A stretch of DNA of 26,580 bases from a virus. The DNA lies in the IMG/VR virus record IMGVR_UViG_3300042309_000773, positions 1 to 26,580 of that record, one strand, 5' to 3'. Below, one piece after another: positions 9,144 through 15,397 of this stretch; positions within the stretch are counted from its first letter, which is position 1, and every line of letters begins with the position of its first letter. The notes below the pieces were generated by a model that was given only the letters and a program-made list of their open reading frames with translations, ran no database searches and was not told the origin of the DNA. Position numbers and translations under genes: made by a program.

Positions 9144-9410
9144 ATGACCGCAACCGTAACTGACGCTATGTATCAACTCACCACCGGCAAATCCATCCTC
9201 CGCCTCGCGGACAACGCATCTATCCCACCCGACCCAGCCAACACGGACTACGCCGCCTATCTCCAGTGGCTTTCCGAAGGCAACACCCCCGAGCCTGCCC
9301 CTGAACCCGAACCAGCCCCAGTGCTCACCACCGAGCAGAAGCTGGAGGCTGCTGGCCTCACCGTGGCGGAGCTGCGCGAGCTGTTCGGCCTCCCTGCCCC
9401 TGACGCCTGA
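9144..9410 (+). CDS. Small fibre-distal protein with ILRL..ASIP..PANTDY motif
   Basis: The 88-aa protein starts 3 bases after the fibre stop. Residues 12-50 (YQLTTGKSILRLADNASIPPDPANTDYAAYLQWLSEGNTPEP, not quoted further) resemble a short segment seen behind fibre genes in many phages, in my recollection. It is followed by a Pro/Glu linker (PEPAPEPEPAP) and a helical end, LTVAELRELFGL. A role in fibre attachment or assembly is likely from position, but I cannot assign a precise function. The stop overlaps the next start (TGATG). Confidence 0.8.
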   Translation: MTATVTDAMYQLTTGKSILRLADNASIPPDPANTDYAAYLQWLSEGNTPEPAPEPEPAPVLTTEQKLEAAGLTVAELRELFGLPAPDA

Positions 9411-9547
9411 TGGCAGTCCGCAGCAAGACCGGCACCGCGCGCCTAGATCATCAAGCCGGGCCGCCCAAGACCACACGGCAGGGATACGGCCAACATTCGC
9501 GGCCACGCCGCAGAGGCCGCAAGAAGCTCCGGGGACAAGGCCGCTAA
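9410..9547 (+). CDS. 45-aa highly basic small protein
   Basis: This short gene begins at the ATG overlapping the stop of the 88-aa gene (TGATG) and ends at TAA 9545-9547. Fourteen of 45 residues are Lys or Arg. It begins MAVRSKTGTARLDH and ends KKLRGQGR. The layout (VRSK.G.A.LDH....KTRQG ... RGQG) resembles a small basic protein that I remember from cyanophage genomes, of unknown function. Overlap coupling and the conserved-looking ends support a real gene. A nucleic-acid-binding or virion role is possible but unproven. Confidence 0.62.
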   Translation: MAVRSKTGTARLDHQAGPPKTTRQGYGQHSRPRRRGRKKLRGQGR

Positions 9548-9620
9548 CTCCCGCTTGCCATCACCACGACGAGGCGGCACCGTCCGCTTCGTTACGATGT
9601 GATCGACGCAGGGCGCCCCG

Positions 9621-9854
9621 ATGGTGGACGAACCCAAAACCGTTGGCGGAGTGCTCGCTGCTTCTCTCCCGGCAGCACTCGCAGCAGGCATGGTTGCCAT
9701 CGGGGCGCTGCTGATCTCGATGCAGGTGCAGTCCGCCAGGATCGAGGCCACGCTGGTGCAGATGGCCAAGTCCGTCGATGAGCTGAAGACTGATGCACGC
9801 TCACAGCTGGCGGAGCTGGATCAGCGGGTGCGTGCCCTTGAAATGAAGCCCTAA
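9621..9854 (+). CDS. Membrane protein with coiled coil; holin candidate (XhlA-like layout)
   Basis: The 77-aa protein has one N-terminal membrane segment (residues about 9-33, VLAASLPAALAAGMVAIGAL) followed by a heptad-rich, charged helix (36-73, RIEATLVQMAKSVDELKTDA). This layout is shared by XhlA-type lysis-associated proteins and some holins. The endolysin follows two genes later, so a role in host lysis is likely. The ATG at 9621 has only a weak ribosome binding site. A 73-base gap separates it from the preceding gene and may hold a promoter, with TTACGAT at 9589-9595 as a weak -10 candidate. Confidence 0.72.
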   Translation: MVDEPKTVGGVLAASLPAALAAGMVAIGALLISMQVQSARIEATLVQMAKSVDELKTDARSQLAELDQRVRALEMKP

Positions 9855-9869
9855 CGTTGGAGCACCAAC

Positions 9870-10019
9870 ATGGATGCCATGAACGCCGAGACCGCTGCGA
9901 TCATTGCGATCATCATCGCCGCAGGATCTGAGATCATCGCGCTCAGCCCCCTGAAGTCCAACAGCTGGCTGCACCTGATCCTGCAGGCTGCACGCCTCGC
10001 CTTTCCGAAGCGCCGCTGA
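9870..10019 (+). CDS. 49-aa membrane protein of the lysis cassette
   Basis: The protein starts MDAMNAETAAIIAIIIAAG and ends LAFPKRR. It has one hydrophobic helix at the N-terminus, the conserved-looking middle SEIIALSPLKSNSW, an amphipathic helix and a basic tail. TTGGAG at 9856-9861 is a good ribosome binding site, 8 bases before the ATG. The stop is followed after one base by the endolysin start. Position, size and a single membrane span make it a holin, antiholin or lysis-accessory candidate. I recall similar small proteins beside cyanophage lysis genes, but the function is unproven. Confidence 0.7.
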   Translation: MDAMNAETAAIIAIIIAAGSEIIALSPLKSNSWLHLILQAARLAFPKRR

Positions 10020-10020
10020 C

Positions 10021-11103
10021 ATGGCCAACTCCGCGCCGATCACGCTCGAGCAGCTGTTTAGGTTCTATCGCGGGCTGCCACACCAGGCTGCTGCCATCCA
10101 GCAGCTGGAGCAGGATCTAGCGGTGAACGGCTACGCAGCAGCAATGCGGCGCGATCGGGCATGGTTCAACACTTGGAGCCAAGACGGCAAGCAGGCTGAC
10201 CTCAGTGCTGCGCTCAAGCTCATCCAGGAGTTCGAGGGCTGCCACCTCGATGCCTACCCCGATCCGCTCAGCGGTGGCGCACCGTGGACGATCGGCTGGG
10301 GCACCACGCGCTACAGCGACGGCCGGCCGGTGCAGAAAGGTGATCGGATCAACCGCGTCGAGGCCGACATGCTGCTGCGGCAGGAAGTCGATCGCATCGC
10401 CACCAAGCTCCGCACCACCATCCCCTACTGGGTGGAGATGACCGATGCGCAGAAGTCTGCGCTGATCAGCTTCGCCTACAACCTCGGCTCTGGGTTCTAC
10501 GGCAGCAAGGGCTTCGAGACCATCAGCAAGCGGCTACGCGAGAAGGACTGGGCGCTGGTGCCCGATGCCCTGCTGCTCTACCGCAACCCCGGCACCAACG
10601 TGGAGGCCGGCCTGAAGCGGCGCCGGATTGCAGAAGGTGACCTATGGGGCCGTGAGCGGCAGACCAGCGGACCGATCTCCGCGATGTTCACGCCGGAGTC
10701 ACCCTTCAGCTTTAAGGTCACCCCTCACATCACCTACGGGGAGTTTGCGCTGAACCAGGAGGCCCGGCGCTTCGATCACCAGCACCAGTGCGACACCGCG
10801 CTGAAGCTGGCGCAGTTCCTCGAGAAGGCCAGAGCAGCGTTCGGTGGCCGCCCCGTGGTCATCACCAGCGGCTACCGCAATGCTGCAGTAAACCGCTCTG
10901 TAGGAGGTGCTAGCAATAGCGAGCATCTTTACTCCGACATTGGCGTAGGTGCCGTTGACTGGTACATCGACGGAGTGGACATCTACCAGCTGCAGGACTG
11001 GTGCATCAAGAACTGGCCGTTCAGCACTGGAAGAGGCGCGCCTCGCGGATTTATTCACACGGGGATCAGAAAAGGATCACCGCGGGTGGTTTGGGATTAT
11101 TAA
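10021..11103 (+). CDS. Two-domain endolysin: GH24 lysozyme fused to M15 peptidase
   Basis: The 360-aa protein combines two cell-wall hydrolases. Residues about 60-215 are a T4/P22-type lysozyme (GH24): catalytic E72 in EFEGCHLDAYPD, D81, and T90 in WTIGWGTT; it also has FAYNLGSG (151-158) and the RRIAEGDLW end. Residues about 232-360 are an M15A-type zinc peptidase: TSGYRNAAVN (282-291), H302 and D313 in SEHLYSDIGVGAVDW, and H346 in GFIHTGI. It would cut glycan strands and peptide cross-links. No signal peptide is visible, so release by a holin is expected, matching the small membrane genes just upstream. The first 58 residues are of unknown function. Its end overlaps the minus-strand HNH gene by four bases. 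Confidence 0.92.
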   Translation: MANSAPITLEQLFRFYRGLPHQAAAIQQLEQDLAVNGYAAAMRRDRAWFNTWSQDGKQADLSAALKLIQEFEGCHLDAYPDPLSGGAPWTIGWGTTRYSDGRPVQKGDRINRVEADMLLRQEVDRIATKLRTTIPYWVEMTDAQKSALISFAYNLGSGFYGSKGFETISKRLREKDWALVPDALLLYRNPGTNVEAGLKRRRIAEGDLWGRERQTSGPISAMFTPESPFSFKVTPHITYGEFALNQEARRFDHQHQCDTALKLAQFLEKARAAFGGRPVVITSGYRNAAVNRSVGGASNSEHLYSDIGVGAVDWYIDGVDIYQLQDWCIKNWPFSTGRGAPRGFIHTGIRKGSPRVVWDY

Positions 11104-11603
11104 ATGTGCGCCCAACGCTTTCGCGCCCTGATCATTGAGACCAGCGACTGAGACACCTCAAACTGCTCGGCAATGGCAGCCTGACCGCCTGAGGCTGCTC
11201 TGATCAGTTGAACATCGTGCTCAGTCAGTTTGGCGTTGCCGTGCATTTCTCCTTGAGTAAAAGTGCCGTGACGCCGCCTGTCGCTGTCGTTTTCGCTCGG
11301 CGTTCCCCAAACCAGATTTGCCAGCCTTGAGTCCGTACGGTTGCCATTGAGATGTCGGCATTCATGGCCGGCTTGCCGCGGTCCAACAAACGCCGTCAGA
11401 ACCAGCGTGTGAACCGTGAATGTCTTGCGTTTGCCGTTGTGCTTCAAGTCAACTGCTGGATACCCTTGAGCGTTGACTGGCGTCTTGCGAATGCAGGCTG
11501 CCTTCCTTGCGGTGCGCAGGCTCCTGACCCGGCCCTGATTTGACACTTCGTAAAGCCCTTCGTAGCCGACAACGGGCTTCCACACCTCTACGCTGGTGGT
11601 CAT
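11100..11603 (-). CDS. NUMOD4-HNH homing endonuclease with helix-turn-helix tail
   Basis: The 167-aa protein (ATG at 11603) is a three-part homing endonuclease. NUMOD4 is WKPVVGYEGLYEVSNQGRVRS (8-28; two pieces of one motif). An HNH_3 domain follows at about 60-112, with H65, H80/H84, N86 and NLVWGTPSEND. The C-terminal helix-turn-helix (125-167, KLTEHDVQLIR ... SQSLVSMIRARKRW) is typical of DNA target recognition. An in-frame GTG at 11627 is an alternative start. It points against the surrounding late genes, lies between endolysin and dCTP-deaminase genes, and is more AT-rich than both, all consistent with a mobile gene. The helix-turn-helix resembles the separate protein at 14417. Confidence 0.9.
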   Translation of the reverse strand: MTTSVEVWKPVVGYEGLYEVSNQGRVRSLRTARKAACIRKTPVNAQGYPAVDLKHNGKRKTFTVHTLVLTAFVGPRQAGHECRHLNGNRTDSRLANLVWGTPSENDSDRRRHGTFTQGEMHGNAKLTEHDVQLIRAASGGQAAIAEQFEVSQSLVSMIRARKRWAHI

Positions 11604-11679
11604 CGCCTGGGATCTGCAGGTGGTCACGCTCCAGGGGCGGCAACCCGCTGGGGCACCCCAATCCTACTGCGCGCGATCT

Positions 11680-12195
11680 GTGCCGCTTCCTGATTACGAC
11701 ATCCACGAGCTGTGCAAGCGCCACGCGATGGTGGTGCCCTTCGACCCCGACCTGGTGAACCCGGCCAGCATCGACGTGCTGCTGGGCGATCGGCTGATGA
11801 TCGAGGTGCCCGATCGGCCTGAGCTGCAGATCCACGGCATCAGCAGCCACACCGCAGAGGATCCGTACCTGCTGCAGCCGGGGGAGTTCTGCCTGGCGGA
11901 GACCCGCGAGATCCTCAACATCCCGGATTTCGTGGCAGCTCAGTTTGTGCTGAAGTCCAGCCGCGCGCGCGAGGGCCTCGAGCACCTGCTGGCCGGCTGG
12001 ATCGACCCTGGGTTCCATAACAGCCGCCTGACGCTGGAGCTGAGCAACGCGCGCCGGATGCACCCGGTGGCGATCTGGCCAGGTATGAAGATCGGCCAGC
12101 TGGTGTTCCACAAGATGGAAGGCATCCCCGGCCGCAGCTACGCCGTCACCGGCCGCTACAACGGCGACCTGGGCGTAACCGCCAGCAAGGGCTAA
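11680..12195 (+). CDS. dCTP deaminase-like nucleotide enzyme
   Basis: The 171-aa protein belongs to the dCTP deaminase/dUTPase superfamily, which supplies dUMP for dTTP synthesis. NPASIDVLLGD (residues about 27-37), FVLKSSRAREGLEH and GWIDPGFHNSRLTLELSNA are the family landmarks. The Glu of LTLELSN corresponds to the catalytic Glu of dCTP deaminases, and the Ser-Ser...Arg segment corresponds to the substrate loop. I chose GTG at 11680 (PLPDYDIHELCKRH) because the conserved part begins there; the frame stays open to an ATG at 11596 that would lie inside the endonuclease gene on the other strand. Deaminase rather than dUTPase is the better guess. A terminator follows at 12225. Confidence 0.85.
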   Translation: MPLPDYDIHELCKRHAMVVPFDPDLVNPASIDVLLGDRLMIEVPDRPELQIHGISSHTAEDPYLLQPGEFCLAETREILNIPDFVAAQFVLKSSRAREGLEHLLAGWIDPGFHNSRLTLELSNARRMHPVAIWPGMKIGQLVFHKMEGIPGRSYAVTGRYNGDLGVTASKG

Positions 12196-12224
12196 GCTGA
12201 GCCCGGAGCGTCTTGTGGAGACGG

Positions 12225-12254
12225 AGCCCCGGCTTAGCCAGCTGGGGCTTTTAT
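12225..12254 (+). terminator. Intrinsic terminator behind the late/dCTP deaminase genes
   Basis: AGCCCCGGCT (12225-12234) can pair with AGCTGGGGCT (12240-12249), ten pairs including one G-T wobble, around the 5-base loop TAGCC. It is followed by TTTAT. It lies 30 bases after the dCTP-deaminase stop. A second, outer pairing of GGCTAAGC (12190-12197) with GCTTAGCC (12232-12239) could compete with it. Confidence 0.75.
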
Positions 12255-12312
12255 CTGCGCAGCCACCAGTGCGGCAGCAGCGGCTGGGGCGGCCTGCTGC
12301 GCCGTTCGCGCA

Positions 12313-12504
12313 CTATTCGCGCACCATCGGGTGCTGCAGCTTCGCCATGCGCAGCCGGTGGATCCGGCCCGGCGCTTCGGCTGGATCATCGAGCGGGATC
12401 AGGGTGAAGTCATCGCAGCCGTGGCTCTCGGCAAAGTGCTGCGCCGAGATGTGGGTGGGGAACGGCCCGACGTGCCACGGGCCGATGCGGAGGATGTATT
12501 GCAT
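12313..12504 (-). CDS. 63-aa hypothetical protein
   Basis: The protein begins MQYILRIGPWHVGPFPTHI and has a compact alpha/beta-like pattern with SAQHFAESHGCDD in the middle. I do not recognise a named family, although the style resembles small cyanophage proteins. It lies downstream of the 81-aa gene on the same strand with a 39-base gap. That gap holds a perfect 7-bp inverted repeat, GGGCCGC..GCGGCCC, at 12518-12535. The ribosome binding site is weak. Overlapping frames on the plus strand have low-complexity composition and are less convincing. Confidence 0.55.
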   Translation of the reverse strand: MQYILRIGPWHVGPFPTHISAQHFAESHGCDDFTLIPLDDPAEAPGRIHRLRMAKLQHPMVRE

Positions 12505-12517
12505 GGTGGTGAGAGTA

Positions 12518-12535
12518 GGGCCGCAGAAGCGGCCC
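12518..12535. repeat. Perfect 7-bp inverted repeat between two small minus-strand genes
   Basis: GGGCCGC (12518-12524), loop AGAA, GCGGCCC (12529-12535). It has no T-run on either side, so it is more likely an mRNA stability or translation-control hairpin than a full terminator. It lies just before the start of the 63-aa gene on the minus strand. Confidence 0.5.
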
Positions 12536-12543
12536 GGTAGGGG

Positions 12544-12789
12544 TCAGCGCCCGAGGCACCGGATGGCGGGCTGCTCAGAGACCCAGCCGCCTTCTTCGCC
12601 GGCGTTGGGCAGCGCTGTTGTAGGCAGCTGGCGCACCCAGACCATGCCGGTCTGAGGCTCGCGGTGACCCTCGATCACCTCAGCCCACATCACGGCACCG
12701 GGGAACCAGTCAGCCATGTGGGGCATGTCCACCCAGACCTTCTGGCCGATGTCGAGAGCCTGGCCGGCTTGATCGAGAATCTGAAGCAT
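12544..12789 (-). CDS. 81-aa hypothetical protein
   Basis: The ATG at 12789 is preceded by GGAGGA at optimal distance, which is why I prefer it to the longer frame opening at 12864. The protein starts MLQILDQAGQALDIGQKVWV and contains ADWFPGAVMWAEVIEGHREP and GMVWVRQLP, a beta-rich pattern like a small SH3-type barrel. No catalytic motif is seen and I do not recognise a named family. A candidate promoter lies just upstream (12815-12827). It would be co-transcribed with the 63-aa gene. Confidence 0.65.
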   Translation of the reverse strand: MLQILDQAGQALDIGQKVWVDMPHMADWFPGAVMWAEVIEGHREPQTGMVWVRQLPTTALPNAGEEGGWVSEQPAIRCLGR

Positions 12790-12814
12790 GGCGTCCTCCG
12801 CCTGAACTGAAAGA

Positions 12815-12875
12815 ACTATACACCGCCCACGGGGCACCCTGCCCCTGAGCGCCGACCCGTTCACAATCCGTCACA
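12815..12875 (-). promoter_or_regulatory. Candidate early promoter and operator region (minus strand)
   Basis: Read on the minus strand, GGCGGTG is followed directly by TATAGT (12820-12815), a good -10 element, 26 bases before the 81-aa gene's ATG. Upstream are the hairpin-like GGGGCA-CCC-TGCCCC (12831-12845) and two TCACA boxes exactly ten bases apart (12861-12865 and 12871-12875). No clear -35 is visible. The GGCGGTG-TA signature recurs in the promoter region of the long minus operon at 17394. Confidence 0.45.
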
Positions 12876-12925
12876 GTGGCTGTTCCTGTTCCTCTCGCTA
12901 CCGTGGCACCAGCGGCGGCCAGCCC

Positions 12926-13111
12926 ATGCGGGCGTTCTACCTAGAGATCTCCGCCAAGCTCATCATCCGATCCGACACCGACCCCGACGAACTGCCAGCG
13001 GACATCTACGCCCACCTGGCTGAGTTCATCCGATCCGATGAGGACATCATCGACATCGAGGTGAACGCCATCCCCCTCCCGCCGGACCTCTGTGGATCAG
13101 CACCACATTGA
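12926..13111 (+). CDS. 61-aa hypothetical acidic protein
   Basis: The protein begins MRAFYLEISAKLIIRSDTD and contains IYAHLAEFIRSDEDIIDIEV, an acidic alpha/beta pattern without catalytic residues. I recall similar small proteins in cyanophages, but no function is known to me. It is read divergently from the 81-aa minus gene, from a 136-base gap that must hold promoters in both directions. Its end overlaps the start of the HNH gene by 20 bases, suggesting co-translation. Confidence 0.6.
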   Translation: MRAFYLEISAKLIIRSDTDPDELPADIYAHLAEFIRSDEDIIDIEVNAIPLPPDLCGSAPH

Positions 13112-13409
13112 TGAGACCCGCCTGGTCACCCGGCGATCGGCCCGTGACCAGATCCACCTCGCATGGAACTACCGCTGCGCCTACTGCGGGGATCAGCTGG
13201 GCCGCAGCCCCACGCTCGACCATGTGGTGCCCAAGGTTCACGGCGGCCTCACCGTGCGCGAGAACCTGGTCTCCTGCTGCCTAATGTGCAACAGCCAGAA
13301 GGGTCACAAGGAGTGGATCAGCTGGTATCGCCAGCAGCCCTTCTGGTCTGCAATGGGTGAATGGGCGATCGCACAGTGGCTGGCCAGCGGAGCTAATCTG
13401 TCGGCCTAG
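13092..13409 (+). CDS. HNH endonuclease (classic zinc-stabilised type)
   Basis: The 105-aa protein is a compact HNH nuclease. CAYC (29-32) and CCLMC (62-66) hold the structural zinc, D43-H44 is the metal/catalytic pair, N58 is the central Asn, and N67 follows the last cysteine. The C-terminal WYRQQPFW motif is one I recall from cyanophage HNH proteins. The start is GTG at 13092, overlapping the preceding gene. It could be a homing enzyme or one that helps degrade host DNA; unlike the endonucleases at 1221, 11100 and 21944 it matches its surroundings in GC content. Its target is unknown. Confidence 0.88.
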   Translation: MDQHHIDETRLVTRRSARDQIHLAWNYRCAYCGDQLGRSPTLDHVVPKVHGGLTVRENLVSCCLMCNSQKGHKEWISWYRQQPFWSAMGEWAIAQWLASGANLSA

Positions 13410-13453
13410 ACCTTTTGAGGGACTAGGCGATCCAGTAGCAGCCGGCTGCGGGG

Positions 13454-13483
13454 AAAAAGGCGGACACCGCGTGAGGATCCGCC
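13454..13483 (-). terminator. Intrinsic terminator of the long minus-strand operon
   Basis: On the minus strand GGCGGA (13483-13478) pairs with TCCGCC (13464-13459) and is followed directly by TTTTT (13458-13454). It lies 12 bases after the last minus-strand stop (13495), in the gap between converging genes. It gives a clear 3' end for the sixteen-gene operon. Confidence 0.75.
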
Positions 13484-13494
13484 ACCGGCTACCC

Positions 13495-13665
13495 CTATCG
13501 CCCCAGCAGGTGGTCGAGGTACAGCTCCGCCTGCCACATGTCGCTGGAATACCTGCAGATGCCACCCACGCAGCTGCGGTAGTAGACCTCACCCTTCACG
13601 GGCATGATCGTCTCGATGCTGCCGCCATCGCGCTCGTAGCGGCTGATCACCTCAGGTCCGAACAT
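13495..13665 (-). CDS. 56-aa hypothetical protein, last gene of early operon
   Basis: The protein starts MFGPEVISRYERDGGSIETI and ends LYLDHLLGR. It holds CVGGICRYSSDMW, with a Cys pair that could bind metal or form a disulfide. The ATG at 13665 overlaps the preceding stop by 14 bases; a TTG at 13686 is a longer alternative. The C-terminal YLDHLLGR pattern is echoed in the DUF3310-like protein at 14199 (YLDRLLGK). No family is recognised. A terminator follows. Confidence 0.6.
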   Translation of the reverse strand: MFGPEVISRYERDGGSIETIMPVKGEVYYRSCVGGICRYSSDMWQAELYLDHLLGR

Positions 13666-13975
13666 ACAGATCACACCTGGCCGCAAAACGGCCGCCGCTT
13701 CTCTTTGATTCTGGCAACTCGTAGCCGCAGCGCTGGTGGTTCATCTCCCAGAAGCGGCAATCCCAACACATCGGCGGGCTACCAGCTGGCCGCAGCTGCA
13801 TCACCGCGGCTCGATAGATCGACTGCGCACGCAGTAGGGCATCCTGCAGGTGGACCGTGCCGGTGTCGGTCTCGATCTGTAGCTCGGGCTTTGGACCGAG
13901 CACCACGCGCGCGTGCCAGTTTCGATCGGAGCGGCTGCACACCAGCAGCAGACGGCCGGCGTACAGGCTAATCAC
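13652..13975 (-). CDS. 107-aa protein with C-terminal Cys cluster
   Basis: The protein begins at GTG 13975, whose GTGA overlaps the previous stop. The N-terminal half is beta-rich (ISLYAGRLLLVCSR and NWHARVVLGPKPELQI). The C-terminal half contains CWDCRFWEMNHQRCGYELPE and, after a basic stretch, RCDLY: four cysteines spaced C-x2-C-x9-C-x18-C (approximately) that look like a zinc site. I recall similar C-terminal motifs in cyanophage proteins of unknown function. It lies near the end of the overlapping operon. Confidence 0.68.
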   Translation of the reverse strand: MISLYAGRLLLVCSRSDRNWHARVVLGPKPELQIETDTGTVHLQDALLRAQSIYRAAVMQLRPAGSPPMCWDCRFWEMNHQRCGYELPESKRSGGRFAARCDLYVRT

Positions 13976-14202
13976 TCCTCCTCCCCGTAACTTGGCTGAT
14001 GGAAGATCCGCTCGAGCGTCATGCTGGCCGGCTCAGGCTCGCCGCCGGTGACGTGTGCCGCCACCGGATCAGCTGGGTTGGCCGCCACAAACACGGTCGG
14101 CCAGAGGTGCTCCTTCACCACAACCAGGCTGGTGCGAGGGCTACGCACCAAGATGCGGAGCGCTAGGCGCTCGAGCAAGTTCAGTCCTGGCAGGTGCATC
14201 AT
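13972..14202 (-). CDS. 76-aa hypothetical protein
   Basis: The protein starts MMHLPGLNLLERLALRILVR and continues PRTSLVVVKEHLWPTVFVA, an N-terminal helix and hydrophobic strands, then an acidic end (SYGEEE). CTGGAG lies just before the start and ATG-14202 overlaps the previous stop in ATGA. A start three bases later is also possible. No motif of known function is seen. Small proteins of this kind recur in cyanophages in my memory. Confidence 0.65.
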   Translation of the reverse strand: MMHLPGLNLLERLALRILVRSPRTSLVVVKEHLWPTVFVAANPADPVAAHVTGGEPEPASMTLERIFHQPSYGEEE

Positions 14203-14420
14203 GGCTCCAGTTTGCCGAGCAGACGGTCGAGATACCACCTCGCTTTAGCAGCGTTCACAGCAGGCTCGCCTTTATCCCACATCCTGAGGATGTAGCGCAA
14301 GACATGCCCCTGACAGTTGCCAAGCACTGGATCGGGTGCGCGCGCAATCGCGGCCTCGATCACGTCGATCGCTTCGGCTGGGCCGTAGCGGTAGTGGGCC
14401 GGGTTGATCTGGTCAGTCAT
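14199..14420 (-). CDS. DUF3310-like protein
   Basis: The 73-aa protein (ATG 14420, overlapping the previous stop) has the DUF3310 pattern: INPAHYRYGPAEAIDVIEAA at the start, then LGNCQGHVLRYILRMWDKG and KARWYLDRLLGK. Family members are common in phages, often beside nucleotide or replication genes, and their biochemical role is not settled. The helical NxxxYIxR..KG motif is intact. The gene is coupled on both sides by ATGA overlaps. Confidence 0.82.
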   Translation of the reverse strand: MTDQINPAHYRYGPAEAIDVIEAAIARAPDPVLGNCQGHVLRYILRMWDKGEPAVNAAKARWYLDRLLGKLEP

Positions 14421-14707
14421 TCCACCCATGCCCATTGCTTGCGGTTGCAGATGCGCCACATCTGCTTGGCGCTCATCCCATAGCGAACAGCAAGCTGCTC
14501 ATAGGTCAGACCGTCTGCGCGCATCTTGCGCATCTGGCGCACATCGTGAGGTGTAAGCACTGCCACAGGGTTGGATTCTCCGGTTTTGAACTGGCCGCTG
14601 GTCGGTCTGCTTAAAGCACGCTTGGCCGACGCCAGAAATGGATCATCGGCAGGAACATGCTCAGCCAGCCGCTCGACCAGCTCGATCGCCAAGGCGTAGT
14701 GGTTCAT
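14417..14707 (-). CDS. Small helix-turn-helix protein resembling the tail of homing endonucleases
   Basis: The 96-aa protein has an N-terminal helix (MNHYALAIELVERLAEHV) and a C-terminal helix-turn-helix (about 50-96) reading LTPHDVRQMRKMRADGLTYE and then LAVRYGMSAKQMWRICNRKQW. The second part lines up with the C-terminal DNA-binding tail of the NUMOD4/HNH endonuclease at 11100 (LTEHDVQLIR ... SQSLVSMIRARKRWA). No nuclease domain is present. It is probably a DNA-binding regulator. ATG 14707 overlaps the preceding stop; a GTG at 14713 is an alternative. Confidence 0.72.
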   Translation of the reverse strand: MNHYALAIELVERLAEHVPADDPFLASAKRALSRPTSGQFKTGESNPVAVLTPHDVRQMRKMRADGLTYEQLAVRYGMSAKQMWRICNRKQWAWVE

Positions 14708-14970
14708 CGCCACTTATCTCCCAGCAGCTGCTGACGGCACACCTCAATGGCCTGCTGCGCCTGCTTCGCGCTGAACACCGACTCGGTGACATCCATCGCG
14801 CGCACCACGCGCGCCAGCAGCTCGGGGTAGCTGGTGTCGCGGAAGTTAGCGGCGATGTCGCGGCAAAACTCCTCCCACAGCCCGGTGTAGGTGCCGCAAG
14901 TGCGGCCGCTGTGCGCATAGAGGCTGTCCATCATGTCGGCGCGCTGCTGGTCGAGCTGGTGAGGCTTCAT
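14704..14970 (-). CDS. 88-aa hypothetical helical protein
   Basis: The protein starts MKPHQLDQQRADMMDSLYAH and contains TCGTYTGLWEEFCRDIA, then SAKQAQQAIEVCRQQLLGDK. It is mainly helical and charged, with three cysteines (two of them in the TCG...EEFC stretch) and no membrane segment. I recognise no family of known function. It is coupled to both neighbours by ATGA overlaps, which supports its reality. Confidence 0.65.
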   Translation of the reverse strand: MKPHQLDQQRADMMDSLYAHSGRTCGTYTGLWEEFCRDIAANFRDTSYPELLARVVRAMDVTESVFSAKQAQQAIEVCRQQLLGDKWR

Positions 14971-15164
14971 GGTTCAAGGAGTTGGCGAATGTGAAGCAGC
15001 TCAGCGCAGAGCTGCTGGCGGTTGCGGATGCCGGTGATGCCGTGCAGCTCGTCAATTCTGATGTCGATCAGCTGGCGGATGCGCCGGCGCTCCTCAGTCT
15101 GACCAGCAGTGAAGGCGCTGGTGTCGCTGAGCAGCTGCTCGATGCGGTGGCGGATGTCGCTCAC
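14967..15164 (-). CDS. 65-aa hypothetical helical protein
   Basis: I chose GTG 15164 because its GTGA overlaps the previous stop and the protein then reads SDIRHRIEQLLSDTSAFTAG. It continues with RRRIRQLIDIRIDELHGITG and ends with a Leu-rich helix. The pattern suggests two to three amphipathic helices, perhaps a small dimeric coiled coil. No family is recognised. The stop overlaps the next ATG. Confidence 0.6.
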   Translation of the reverse strand: MSDIRHRIEQLLSDTSAFTAGQTEERRRIRQLIDIRIDELHGITGIRNRQQLCAELLHIRQLLEP

Positions 15165-15397
15165 GCCACTTCCACCGTGGCACCAGGCCAGCGGGCTTCG
15201 GCGTAGCGGATTGCGTGACGCTTGCTCTCTGCGCGCGTGATCCACGTCATCGGCCTGGCACCTATGGGATAGACGATCAGGCGAAACTCCTTGGTGCGCA
15301 CCTTTGGCCGCGGCCGGCTGATGCCGTCGCCGTGCTTACTGGTGGTTGGTTCTTCGCGCCACTGCCAAGGCAGCATGGCGCCAACGATTTCAGGCAT
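15161..15397 (-). CDS. 78-aa hypothetical protein
   Basis: The protein starts MPEIVGAMLPWQWREEPTTS and its C-terminal half reads EFRLIVYPIGARPMTWITRA followed by RHAIRYAEARWPGATVEV. That half is a beta-strand/helix pattern similar to other small proteins in this block (12313 and 15390). I see no catalytic motif. Its start overlaps the end of the 53-aa gene by 8 bases. Confidence 0.62.
   Translation of the reverse strand: MPEIVGAMLPWQWREEPTTSKHGDGISRPRPKVRTKEFRLIVYPIGARPMTWITRAESKRHAIRYAEARWPGATVEVA

Noticed and set aside
11352-11758. Plus-strand frames opposite the NUMOD4-HNH gene and upstream extension of the dCTP-deaminase frame
   Set aside because: The minus-strand product has clear domains; the deaminase similarity begins only near the GTG at 11680.
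13357-13971. Open frame of 204 codons on the plus strand
   Set aside because: It runs opposite three minus-strand genes with overlapping starts and a terminator, and its product is Arg/Pro/Ser-rich without motifs.
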